Of a stretch of 64,000 bases of DNA, positions 46,712 through 58,500 are shown one piece after another. Source of the stretch: Bimuria novae-zelandiae CBS 107.79 (Eukaryota > Ascomycota > Dothideomycetes > Pleosporales > Didymosphaeriaceae); contig ML976679.1 of the NCBI GenBank assembly GCA_010015655.1, forward strand, positions 37,450-101,449, in the 5' to 3' direction. Position 1 is the first letter of the stretch, and each line of letters begins with the position of its first letter. The translations under genes were made by a program, and so were the position numbers. The notes under the pieces were generated by a model. That model saw only the letters and a program-made list of their open reading frames with translations, made no database searches and was not told the DNA's origin.

Positions 46712-49000
46712 GTGCTGGGCGCGGCGTAACACTATAGAGTTAGTGTCTACGACGATATCGCGGAGGTGGCCAAACCTTACCCGCTATTGTTTAAAAAAAT
46801 GACTTAATAGCTGTGCAAGGTGTAACTAATATCGCTAAATTAATTACTATTGTCCGTTTTGCGATAGTAGTTATAGTAGAGGAGTTATAGTAGGAGAGGC
46901 GTTAGCGGCGTTAATAAAGTATAGTATTTTAGGCAGGTCTTAAAGCCTTTATAAGTAACTTAATTACTAGGCAGGCGCGTACTTAGTTAAATTTTAATTA
47001 AAAGTAGCCTGTGTATTATGTACAAAATAGAGCTCTCTTCGCCGACGTCGCCAGCTCTCTACTTAATTACCTCCCCTACGCAACCTGTTACGCTCTTTCT
47101 ACTCTAGATCCTCTCTATACACCTCTGCAGCGCCCTCCTTATCGCTCTCCGTGAGTCCATTATACCCGGATCGCCACCGGATCGCCATTTTACGCAGGCG
47201 GAGGAGCAACAGCACTAGTAACTTAAAATACTATTCCTATATAGCGTACGGCATCCCCGCGTCGGACGGATCCATGAGCATATTAAGGTTAATTCTGCCA
47301 CGTCTAACAACGCTAAGAAGCACCTTATTAACTTTATACACCTCTATAGCTATTACTTACTCCCTCCACTAGTTAAAGAAGAACCGAGTATAGTAAGAAA
47401 GCTCTACCTAATTAGCATACGTTAACTCTTGCTACGCTAACGCACTTAACGTGCTCCTTAAGCTTATAAAGGGCGCTATATCTAACGTCTAAGGATGCTA
47501 TTAGTAGCCTAAAACTTAACTCTATACTAATTAACTTATATAGAGCGAGTTGGCAGCAATTACCTTTATAAAGTTATCTACATTAAGGTCAGATCCAGTA
47601 CCTTTTTTGGCCCTCTGCGCCAACTTTTCCCTCGCAACTTTCTCCCTAGCTAGCGTTAGGCTTAGTCGTATATTATTATGCGGCTCCTTGACTATACACC
47701 TACCCTTTATTATATCTCGCGCCCATGCCGCCACTATAGTGCTGCTCGCTGGGTAGTAATTCTTAAACCAATTAGGTTACCCGGGCGTACGTTTAACCCA
47801 GCACACGTACGGATAGTTACCACAGTGGGTATCCTGGCATCGCCATTTATCGCGTATCGCGACTATAGGGCCCTCGCCGACGGCAGTATACGCAAGGACG
47901 TCTGGCAGGTCATGTAACTAACGATAAGTTGCGGTAAGTTGCGGCGGAGAGCTCTAAGAGCTCTAAATGCTCTATAAGCCAAATACCCCCCCATTACGCG
48001 TCCCACTATTTTGGCCAGTTTCTAGCTCCGCCAGCGTTAAATTAAAGTTAACGTAAGTCACCTTAGTAATAGACTCCTCCTTTAACTCGTACGCGCGCTC
48101 GACGACCTACATAAACGCGACACTATTACCACGCTTAAGAGACTGCGTAAGTCTTTATCGCTCGGGTACCCGCGGTGTATATACAACCGTAGTTAAATTT
48201 TTTACTACTATTTTAATAGGCGGAATTAACTGTGCTAGGTCTTGTATAACTTTGTCTACCCAGTGCCAGAGCTCTGCGTAGAAGTACGTACGTATTATTA
48301 TTTTAGTGTTAAATTTAGTTCTAACTTCCTCCTTCCGTAGGAACGCACGCCAGCGGCAGGTAATATATAGCTTAACTTTATATAATTCTAATAATTTGTT
48401 AAGTACCCTATTATTATAATTTTAGCTATTATTATTAATTTCTAGCATAACTTCTAGCGGCGTCGGCGCGTTAACTTCGAAAAAAATTAATAAATTCTTG
48501 TCGTTATTAAATACCCCCCTATTACGCGATTACTCACGCTCGTTATCGCCCTTATTACTACTAACATTATTAAATACCCCCCTATTAGGCGATTGCTCGC
48601 GCGCGGAGTTTTCTAGCAACGTAGGCCTCTAAGCTAACTAAGGTTCTTTATCCTTAGGGTAATTATTAACGTATATATTAACGTCGTCGTTAACGCTATC
48701 GCCCTCTAGCAAAGGTCCTTCCTCCTCTATAGGTCCTTCCTTTTCTATACCTGCAAATCGTATAACGCGCAGGGGGGCCCTCGTTAGTAGGGTCTTTTTT
48801 TGTGCCTTGGCCTTCCTCGGAGGGTTGCGGCCAGCGTCAAACACCTTTAAAACCTTCCTTTTTCGAGTACTCGGCATAATACATTCGCTATAGGCGACTT
48901 ACCGCCTATTTATACCTCCTAGTAAGTTAATTTTCCTCTATTACATTGTCTCTTATACAAATTTTGTATGTGAGGTGATAAAGGCGGGGAAGCGATTACC
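46712..49000 (-). mobile_element. RIP-mutated transposon debris
   Basis: AT-rich sequence with reduced codon order. The minus strand holds two short open remnants that may belong to one lost protein. One begins MPSTRKRKVLKVFDAG at 48877 and is followed by an acidic stretch. The other, at 47734-47531, has the charged helix LTLAREKVAREKLAQRAKK. The family is not recognised. Together with the DDE element it forms an insertion block of about 3.3 kb that separates the sph3 remnant from ega3. Confidence 0.55.
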
Positions 49001-49341
49001 TAATGAGCGTGCAGCCACTCAGAAGCTTGCCCCAAGTGGGTCGGGACGGTATTTTGCATAGCATTATAACCAGGTACCTGCTCGCTGCTCGTTACGTCGG
49101 GTTTTATGTTCCTGTTTAGGAGGACAATTACCGGCACTCGCTTCCTGTTGACGGAGGTGTGCCACATCTGACCTTGAGTTGCAGACGTGATTATGGGCAC
49201 AAATCCGGATCCGCGAACCCTGCGCGACGCGTAACCATGCGTAGCAATTACTGAACCGCGTACATGACTCTGTCGCAGCGATAGCAGCGGGTTCTTCTCG
49301 CGTCCTGGCTACTTCGCAACGCCGTCGCTGGTGGGTGATAC

Positions 49342-50503
49342 TCATACTGCTCGTTGTTCCGGATCTGTCCGGTTCACGGCCGTGGTGTAGAAGTCTTGAT
49401 CGCAGTACTCAACCCACCCATCCAAGTCCATCGTTTTCAGAACCGTGCTGAAACCATCCCTTCCCTTCGCAGCACCCACTTTCGAACAGTACCTGTCTAG
49501 CACACTTTTCTTCAATCCGGCCTTGCGGTCCCCACTGCCTTTGGGGTATTCGATATGGAACACAGGTTTTCCGGCGTCAATGAACGCATGGAAAGTGTCG
49601 CACTCGCTCTCGTCGACGCATTGTTCGTTGACGGAGAAGTGCACGATAGGCAGTACGTTGGAGATAATGTCGCCCGCGTTCTTCAGGCCCACGGTGAGGT
49701 TGAGAGGCGTGGTGATGTTGGAGAGGTAGGTGAGGAAGGAGATGCTGTCGTCTGCGGTGAGGTCAAGTCCGTTTTCGTTTTGCTAACGAGCGTTAGCCAT
49801 GGCATGTCTCCCGCAACACTGCCTGCGCTTTGTATCGCACACAATAGTGTGAATAGGCAACTGGAGCAAGGAGACTCACGTATCCGTCAACATTATCCGG
49901 ATCCACGCCGTCGCACCCTTTCTCCTTTGCCAACTCCACCCTGCCTTTCATGATCTTCCTTACGTTCTCGTTTCCCAGCTTCAACCACCTCTCGTCCGGC
50001 CAGCCGTCTAACGCCTTCCCCATATCGTCATCCTTGAAGTCAGCGCTATCCGGGCGTCCTGACTCATAGCTTCCGCCGCTGAAGTAGCATATCACTTTCT
50101 TTCCCAGTCGGTGCAGAGTATCGATCGTGTCCTTCGAGTTGTCGAAAAGGTCGATGTCGTACACAGCTACGTCAGGTATAACGGAAGTCGCGTCTTTGTC
50201 AAGCAGGAGCCCTGAAGAGAGCACGATCTGCCATGTATCATTCACGCGTGGCCTCCACGGGAGCGAGCCGGTAGGTGTAGGCAGGGGCGACGCAGATATT
50301 GTTGGTGCTGGAACCTCGCTGTCGTTGCCACTGCCATTGTCGTCCTCATTGTCGTTGGAGTCACCCTTGTCGCGTCCGATCGTGAGGCCTAAATCCAGAC
50401 CGAGCGCGAGACCGAGGACGACGATGACGATAATGGCGACACAGGCGCGGCGGTAGAACCACTGTAGGGCGAGATTCGGGTGGGAGAACTTTTTCTGCGA
50501 CAT
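49342..50503 (-). CDS. ega3: GH114 endo-alpha-1,4-galactosaminidase, Ega3 type
   Basis: Two exons, 50503-49880 and 49782-49342, with a 97-nt intron, give 354 residues. A short basic cytosolic tail is followed by one membrane segment (about residues 20-42, ACVAIIVIVVLGLALGLDLG) and a Ser/Asn/Pro-rich stalk, making a type II membrane protein like Aspergillus Ega3. The GH114 barrel starts at WQIVLSSGLLL. It contains KKVICYFSGGSYE, the catalytic-acid strand GCDGVDPDNVDGY (about 196-208) and the second acidic site HFSVNEQC (Glu about 261). Ega3 cleaves deacetylated stretches of galactosaminogalactan. It is transcribed with agd3 in the same direction, with about 1.1 kb between. The exon junction falls right after the catalytic loop and restores the family sequence. 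Confidence 0.92.
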
Positions 50504-51620
50504 GGCGTCTTTGGGTGCGCCTTATGTAGGCTATTGCACTCGGTGATATGTTCGACGGAAATGCCCTTTAAACAGCTCCCTCGAAAAGAAGTGGGACGCG
50601 TAGCGGATGGATGTCTCCTTTGGGGGATAACCGCCCTGCCAACCGTCTGACTGATTGCACTTATTAATAAGTTGATACGAAGCAAGCTTATACTGTATGT
50701 GCGCTATATAAAAGTGTCCACCACGAGGATGGCTCAGCTCGAGGCGCAGTCGCGCAACCTTCCGTGCCCAGATGCCCGTCAAACGAACAGTAAAGAACCC
50801 CAGCGCTCGGTGTAACGCGCCAGAAGAAAACCGAGGAGTGCATTGGTCCACAGCACGACGGAACTCGGCGGAGCACTATACGGGTATTATATATGCGCAG
50901 GGCTCAAGGGAACGTCTGCGACTTAGCGCGTGAGCGCGGGTAATTTGCATCATGGCGCATGGCCTCCCCGTGCTTGCAGCATGACATATTCTCTCTCCTC
51001 CCTCTCTCAAATAGACATCTTCATGAAAGCGAGAATGCGTAGGCGATGGGGTGTAGGCATGCCGTGAGGAGTATGTTTGGTCTAGAGGATCTAGGTGAGT
51101 GACAAGGGGTTGCATTGTCAAAGTTGGGGAAGCTGAACCACTTTGGGAGGAGGGAGATGCAGTAGTAGGGACCTAGGGAATTGAGGTAAATTGCGGAGGC
51201 ATCAACTTGTTGGAGCCTTCTAGAAGCCTATTGTGGCTGTGCCACGCGTTCAGGCCTAGGATTACGAGCGGTTCATGGCGCCAGGACCAATTCCCTGCAA
51301 AGCTTCTACAACTCGTATAGGCACGAGAGTGAAAGCAAGTCTAGGATGCAAAAAGGGGAGCCAGAAGGGTAGGATAGACTCTGTAAGAAAGCGATTAGTC
51401 GGGGTGGACTAGCCTCTTTGAGAAGGCGCAGTGGTGTGATTGGATGATGCGAGGGCCGCTAACCACATGCATGCAAAGTCAATCACAGAGGATTTATTCG
51501 CGGGGAACAGGAACCACAGCCGTCTCCTCTGCATGCTTTTGGGTATAGCAATACACGTCCCAAGCGAATGCAGTGCCTCCATGCTTTGCATATACAGTAC
51601 ACGCCTCCATCTTCTACCTT
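50504..51620. other. Intergenic between agd3 and ega3
   Basis: About 1.1 kb holding the ega3 promoter and the agd3 3' end. A TATATAA-like word (minus strand, near 50706) is a possible core promoter about 200 bp from the ega3 start. No gene is seen. Confidence 0.4.
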
Positions 51621-53971
51621 CTACAGCGGTATAGGTTTCGAAAACTTGTACGTCCGCGATGCGCCGCTCATGGTTACCCACAGCGTCAATGGGTCCGTGC
51701 CAATCTGTTCCTTCGTTGCGCCGGTCGTGGAAGACGGTGTTATGGGCAACGTAATGGGGATCGTTGTGCCGCACTTGTTTCCTCCAGCAGTGTAAACGCT
51801 GACGCTGTCGATGCCTTTGCCGTCAACGGTCGTCTGCCAAGTGAGGCTGGGGCGGCAGAGGTCGCGGGCTTGGCGGTTGAGGAAGGCTTGTGCGAGGTCG
51901 TCGTGTTTGAGGGTCTTGAAGGGCCAAGTAGTGCTATCGAGTGGTTAGAAATTGCGGGTTGGATTTGCAACCTTGGAGAAGGGAGGCTTACAGTCGCATA
52001 ATTTCTGCAGAGACAGTCTCGACCCAAGTCATGAGGAGCGAAAATTGATCCTTCTTGCCGTTCACAGTAGTCTGAGGGACGTCGTTCACTCTCATGTTTG
52101 CCTGGTGGAACATATAGCTAGGTAAAAAGTTAAAGAATGGCTTCCTTTGCGATTGGGGTTCACTTACGAGTCCCAGTGCAGACCAAACAAATTGCGCATC
52201 GCCGTGTCTCTTGCACTCATCATCAAGTCGCTAAAGGTGCCCTTCCCTCCCGAGGTGTTGATCCACTCCTGTAGCGTGCAGGCCGGAAGGTCGCAGTTGT
52301 AGTATATAACCGATGCCCACCGAGGCATGATATTAATTCCAGCGAATCCATTGCCAGCCACTGTAGTGTTGAGAGGCCAGAAGCGGTTCTGGGTGTTGAG
52401 TAGGAGCGGCCTAGTGTTGTCACCAACAACATTGTCGATTCCATTGTCTTTCCAGGCTTTGAGAGCATCCGCGTTGTGCAAGCCGGTAATAGCAGGAGGA
52501 ATGATACCTTTGGGGCTGAAGCGTGCAGCAGCATCTAGCCCAACCTGTTTGAGCCAAGCCTGGTTGAAGGAAATCTCCTTAGACGTGTCCGAATAGGTAG
52601 CATTGGTGAGATCCTCGTGGGTGCTGAGTGACATTAGCAAAGTTCGATTGGCGATTATTTTGACTCACAATGTGTGCGAGATGTGCGCGAAAGCATCGCG
52701 ATTTGACTCGTCAGCGAACCAGTTCTCCAATTCATCCACCTCGTTACAATGGAGAGACCAACTGTACTTGGTCGGGGTAGTTGGCCATATATCCTTTCCA
52801 GTGCCCGGTGGCTTGGTGTAGTCAGGCGGACCATCAATCTGATCGGGGTATTCGATACCAGTGGCCGGACTGCACAATTGCTCTCCCTCCATAGTGTCCG
52901 TTGCTGCTTCTATGGCGCCGTTTCCGTTGTGTCCTATCTCGATGAAATATTCAGAGCCCTTTGGCATTTTCGCATTGAGCGAAGTCTGCCATGTGACATG
53001 CATGTCAAGGTCGTCCGGTTTGCAGCGGTAGGACTGGCCCGCTGGTGTATATAGTGGGGTCTGTAGAAACATGTCGTCTACCTGGGTGCTAAAGTACAGC
53101 CTCCGGAAGCCGACATAGAGACCTCTTGTAACCCAGTTGATCCACGCATGTTGCAAGTAGTTCGACAACGGCGCCCAATCAAGCGCAAATGGCAAGAACC
53201 ATACCATCTGCTGGCGAGTGCCAATCTGATTTATGACACCGGCAGTGCCAGAACCGCTGAACTTGGCAAACTCCCAAGCAATTGAGGAGTTGGTAATCTG
53301 AGCCGGGTTGTGGAAGATGTTCGCAATGCTCACTTCAGCGTTTCTGTGGAATTTGTCAGTCATCTCGCGCAAAAAGAAAAAGCCCTGCAGTCGCATCCGC
53401 GAAGGTTGCGCAAATTTTTCAGACAGCAATGAACGAGATATGTGGTGACATACGATTTCAAGCCAGCCGTAGAAAAGCCAGTAACATTGGTGAAGACAAC
53501 TGGCTCATCTTTGACATTGCCACCGAGACCCACAACGCCGAAATCGCTTGTTGGAAAGACGTCCAGCCGTACCATACGAACGCCGAATTGCGTTTGGTAG
53601 TTCCACAGCTGGTTCCACTGCACCCGCGTGAGGGCGCTGTAGTATTGATCGCCGTAATTGTATCCGACCTCGCTGACAACAACAATACCGCCGTAATTGC
53701 CATTTGTGGCTGACACATTGAGGACCGGAAGGTTGCTTATGCCAGCTTGAGGAACGGTAACCACTTGGTGGGGAATGCCGTAGCCCTGTAGACCGGAAGT
53801 AGCGCCGTTCAGTGCGGAAATATCGTCTCGCGCGAGGACCAAGATTGTGCTGGATACTGTGACTCCTGAGATAGCTGCTGGCGATGTATTGTCTGCGGAC
53901 ACATTCTGAGCGAAGAGAAGGCATGTGGAGAGGATCAAGGTCCACAACGACGCAAAAGAAGACGGCAGCAT
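51621..53971 (-). CDS. agd3: GAG N-acetylgalactosamine deacetylase, Agd3 (CE18)
   Basis: Five exons, 53971-53454, 53343-52669, 52623-52168, 52117-51992 and 51933-51621, give 695 residues; introns are 45-110 nt. Residues 1-25 are a signal peptide (LILSTCLLFAQNVSA). The N-terminal beta domain (SSTILVLARDD, then YGIPHQVV) corresponds to the carbohydrate-binding part of Agd3. The deacetylase core carries the metal-site Asp in FSTQVDDMF (about 262) and the two metal histidines in HTFTHEDL (396 and 400). MFHQANM near 555 and WPFKTLKHDDLAQAF near 595 are further Agd3 hallmarks. A C-terminal beta-sandwich ends the chain. The secreted enzyme partly deacetylates galactosaminogalactan, making it cationic and adhesive. 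It is divergent from gtb3 over 1.6 kb. Confidence 0.93.
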
Positions 53972-55599
53972 TGCGTGGGAATAGTGTCGAAGAGCAATAG
54001 CATGGAGATACAAAATTTTGGGGCTGGTGGATGTATTAATAAATCTAGACTCAGCAGTGAGACCACGTGTGTCTATTGGACAATGGCTAGACACTGGTCC
54101 AAACGGAGCATATAGAAGCGTATACGCACAAGCCAAAACTATCGACTCGCAATGCTCACTCGTGTGCCACTTCCGATTCCAGAAGTGGTCTGGACCTATG
54201 ATGCGGCATGTTGAACTCAAGGTACGCGTCTGGCATGGTTCACTGCAACCTCAAAACTACACTTGTTAGGGTAGGTAGAGTGAGCGAGGGACGGGGTGGC
54301 GCTGAACGGATATAGCTGTGCAGGGGCCTTGGCAGATGGCCCTCTCATGCAAGTACCCTAGATGGCAGAGGTCTGCGCCACGTGTGGAAGTGCTCTTTAG
54401 GTAATATCAGCGGAGGAGTAACGTGACAGCAAGAGCTTGCATCGAATATGCAGGCCGGCGGTACATGCAGGCGAACAACTGGAAACACATCAGCCCATCT
54501 GGGGATTAGACCTGGAGAACACCGGAGGAACTTAGACTGGCAGCACAGGTACCATCTCGGCTGCACAGTCCCGCAGCAGCTCCAATGCCGTTGAATCTGA
54601 ATTGAGGTGAATGGAGTATTGGGGTCGACGCGTCCAAGGACCCGAGGAAGTCGCCTGCCCGGCCGCCACGCAAGCTTGCTATATGGTAAATGGCAGCATC
54701 ATATCCGGACCTGGTGCATATATTGAAAAGACGCGCTGTAGAACGTCGAGGCAATGAAGTCGATATTAAATAATGCAGAAGAGGTGGTTAGGCTAAAGGG
54801 GCGACACTCGTGAATGCCGAATGCCGCGCCCACTAAAACGGCAAGCCGCACGGACCAGCGCTAGGGAATGACCCCCTTCCTTTTTTCAGCCTCCCCCAAC
54901 ATCGCGTCGCTCACGTCACGCTTCTGCGAGTTTTGACTCCACGGCTCTGCCCTCCTCCTTATACTACCGCCCTGCCCCGCACAGCACGCCGGTCGTCGAA
55001 GATAGATTGAACATGCATCTTGGCTACCGCCGATCTTCCATTGCCATCTATTCAGTGCCCGGTCGAAAGGCTTCGCCCGCAGCACGATGCACTCTATGTC
55101 CGTCATTCACTGCCCTTTTGAGGCTGCCAAGCTCGACTTTACGAGCTTCTCGAAGGATGGCGGTGCTTCTTCGATGCCGACCTTCTCCAGCGTGAGACAT
55201 TTGGCCGCACGCCGCGGTGCCATTAGCTGACGTTGCTACTCGATGAACAGCAAAGACACATGACGGCTAGTAAGGAGCCTGTCAACGTGCATTTGTCGGA
55301 TCGTGAACTAGCTACCCTTATACCGGCATTTGTATGCCAGCATGCTATTGGGGCTTATTATGGTAACGAGTCGCTGCCTGTGGTTTTTTAGCTCGGCTAT
55401 CCCCAGGTTATCATCTATGCTGTTCAGTGCAAAACGCTGCGACAGTATCTGATCGTCATTTTCTATGTTCTATCATTTGATAGATTTCACCACATATCTG
55501 TGTGTCTCACGCTTCGGCACCACTTCTCTGGGTTGATACCGCTCTGCCGTGGCATCTACCAGGGCTCACGTACGGCCAGTGCCTGCGTAGCACGGCAAC
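53972..55599. promoter_or_regulatory. Shared divergent promoter region, agd3 and gtb3
   Basis: A 1.6-kb interval between the start codons of agd3 (minus) and gtb3 (plus) with no gene of its own. It is the natural place for binding sites that would co-regulate the two genes. No specific operator can be named from sequence alone. Confidence 0.5.
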
Positions 55600-58500
55600 A
55601 TGCCGAATATACTCGGTATCACTGCCTTCAAGTCTGGTATAGCGCCGCACGAGTGGTGGGAATGGGCTCTAGTAGCTATACTTGCTGCTAGCGGACTGTT
55701 CGGAACCATTGCGCTTGTTTGGACTTCTCTTGCTAGAATTCGGAAAATCTTCCAGGTATGGAACAACTTTTCCAATTTCTGGATCGCAAAGCTTATCAAC
55801 GCCCCATAGCATGAGACTGACCAGAACCTCTTGCCGCACTCGGTCCAGGAACGGCTACTGGTGCTGTCCCACACCGCGCACTGCGTGAGGCCCAAGCAAC
55901 CTCTTCCCGAAAAACCGACGTCGTTCGGCGTGTATCTTGGCTCACTGGGCACACCCGTTACAGTCGAGGAGAGGGAAATATTAGAGGGATGGGACATGCT
56001 AATGCTCGACCCCAGGCAGCCGGGAGTGTTGGAAGCCATCGACAATGACATCGACCTTGGTCCGCACATCATTGCTCGCATAGACCTTCTGGACGTGCTC
56101 CCGTTTCCGGCCAAGGATAGTGAGATAGACATGTTGAAAGCGATCCACTTGGTATCTTTGGTCCTCAACGATGCCATACGAAAACCAGGCCAGCGACGAT
56201 ACTTCACGGGCGTGCTAGTTGCCGGTTGGAGAGAGCGGGTATGTGTTCGCATGCTTAACGGTCTCGCGAAACTGTTCTACGCCTATGGCTTGCATGTTTA
56301 CCTTGAAGTCGGTGGCCCGGAATTTCTCAACGATGTTGGACAGCTCAACTTCAAACTATTCGCTGGCATGGCCGTTAGGAACGGGACGATAATGGAGAAC
56401 GGGGAACGAAGAGACTACTTTGCTATGGACAAGATGAAGACCACTACCAAGACATTCGTGTCGCAAGCATGCCTACGCCCCTTTCTGACTATGATGTGGG
56501 ACACTATCGACGATAACGCCGATTTGTCGCATGCGGTCACGAGGAGAGCCCACATGTGGTGCAGCTACCATGGTGCAATCCCTTACTTCGTCCGACGTTG
56601 TGCTTTGAAGAATATTGCTGAAGTGTGTTCTTGCGATGAACCGCTAGCTGCTTTTCAGTGGCTTAAAGAGCGAAGAGTCATGAACGTGCACGACCGATTT
56701 CGAACCACTCGCATCGTAAGTGCATCAGAGTGCGCTGTTGTACCGGTTTGTACTAACAAGCTCCAGCTCTCTTCCGAATTTTCCAGTATCGTTGATGACT
56801 ATCTCCCTCTGCAACGAGTGTTCCCGCTTTTGGGAGGGACGATAGCTGGCTTGGACGTCTCCGAGGATGAATCAGATGCGGAAGACAGTTCGAGTGCTTC
56901 TACTCTTACCGTACAGTTTCCGGAGATAGATGAAAACGGCGCACTATTGCCCCAAGAGCCAGCATCGCCTGTATCGACCGGACTGAACTGGATCACAGCA
57001 GTGGAGAGACCCATCGCGAACCCATTATCGTGCTCGTTCAACGGCTCTCCGTATGGTTCTCTGGGCTGCTTCCCCATTGGGCTCGATGCTACCCGAGAAG
57101 ATTTTGACCATGTTCTTCGTTCGCAGCAGCATTTAAGAAAGCTCAACCTGTTGAGTAAGCTGTCTGCGACCAAGTTGCATGAAGTGGGCAAGCACATCAT
57201 GAGCTACACCACCTCAGGGAGTCGGTACATTGACCTTGTCCCGACCGCACGAGATACTCTATCTACCTTGGCGAACACACTTGCGCGCGCCAATGACGAA
57301 GCCGATGACTATCATCAGATACGAGTGTACGTCGGACTCGATTCTGGCTTCCACATCCCGGCAGGCAGCCAATTCTGGGCGGTATGGGAAGACGAACAAA
57401 GGACTTTCACACAGGTCATTTATATCTCCAAGTCAGTGCAGGACATAGCAGGCACTCTGTTGCACACCTACTTGAGCAAATCCAGTTTCACAAGATACCA
57501 ATGCTTTCTCCTGGAATTCGGGCTGAGCGAGCATCGAAGCCAACTTGGTAAGCTCACAAAGCTTCCACAGCGGGTAGACCAAGATCTGTCCCTATTGTCC
57601 TCTTCGGACCTACTTCTGTACTTGCAGCACTTGCAACATACCGAGTGGGACGAATCATGTCCATTGCTTTCGTCTATACGAAACCACTGCGAAGAATTAC
57701 TCATCGATGTCCCCACCTACCGTCAACTGAAGAAGCTCAGCAACATGGAATACATTAGCGGGGCCATACTCGACGAGCAGTTGGTCCATGCGCGCATCAA
57801 ATGGTACCGCCTTTGTCGGCTGCCTTGCCTTGATCGCCAACAGGCTTTGACACTTTTCCGGCACGTTGACTTGAACTTCCGCAATGCGCTCTGGTGGCGC
57901 GATCACAAGGGCCTCGACACTATCACTTCGGCAATTGAGAAACTGACCAACCGGGCAGAAATCGACTCTGTGGCAGACTTCGTGCTCTTTTGCATATTCT
58001 GCGCAGCAAGGAAAGCTGCATTTGAAGAGGTATATATCGAAGTCTCGGATCGTAACCCATTGTTCAACCAATACTCTGACCAGAGTGCTGCTTTCGCTGA
58101 GCTATTCGCACTAGGATCTCGCTGCGAAGCATACTTTGACATCATGCCAAGCGACATGGGCATATTGTTGTCGAAGAAGCATCGTGATTACTACAACGAA
58201 CCTGGGCATCAGCCTCCGATGTGGATCTTCAACGCACCATCCTTCGCCTCCGCGTATGCTGCAGCACAAACAGATATTGATCCGGACCAGAAATCCTCTG
58301 TCATGCCGGGATACCGCCGCTTCACATTTCTCAGTGTCTTTGCTATTCCGGCGCTTGTTGGTAAAATCTATGACGTTCCTGATTTGTGGCTTTACTGACT
58401 GATACAGATATTCTCCTCTTGTCGACAACGGGACATGGGCTCTACCTAAGCGCCAAAATGACTTTCGATGAGCAGAGGTATGCTACACTGGCATTGATGA

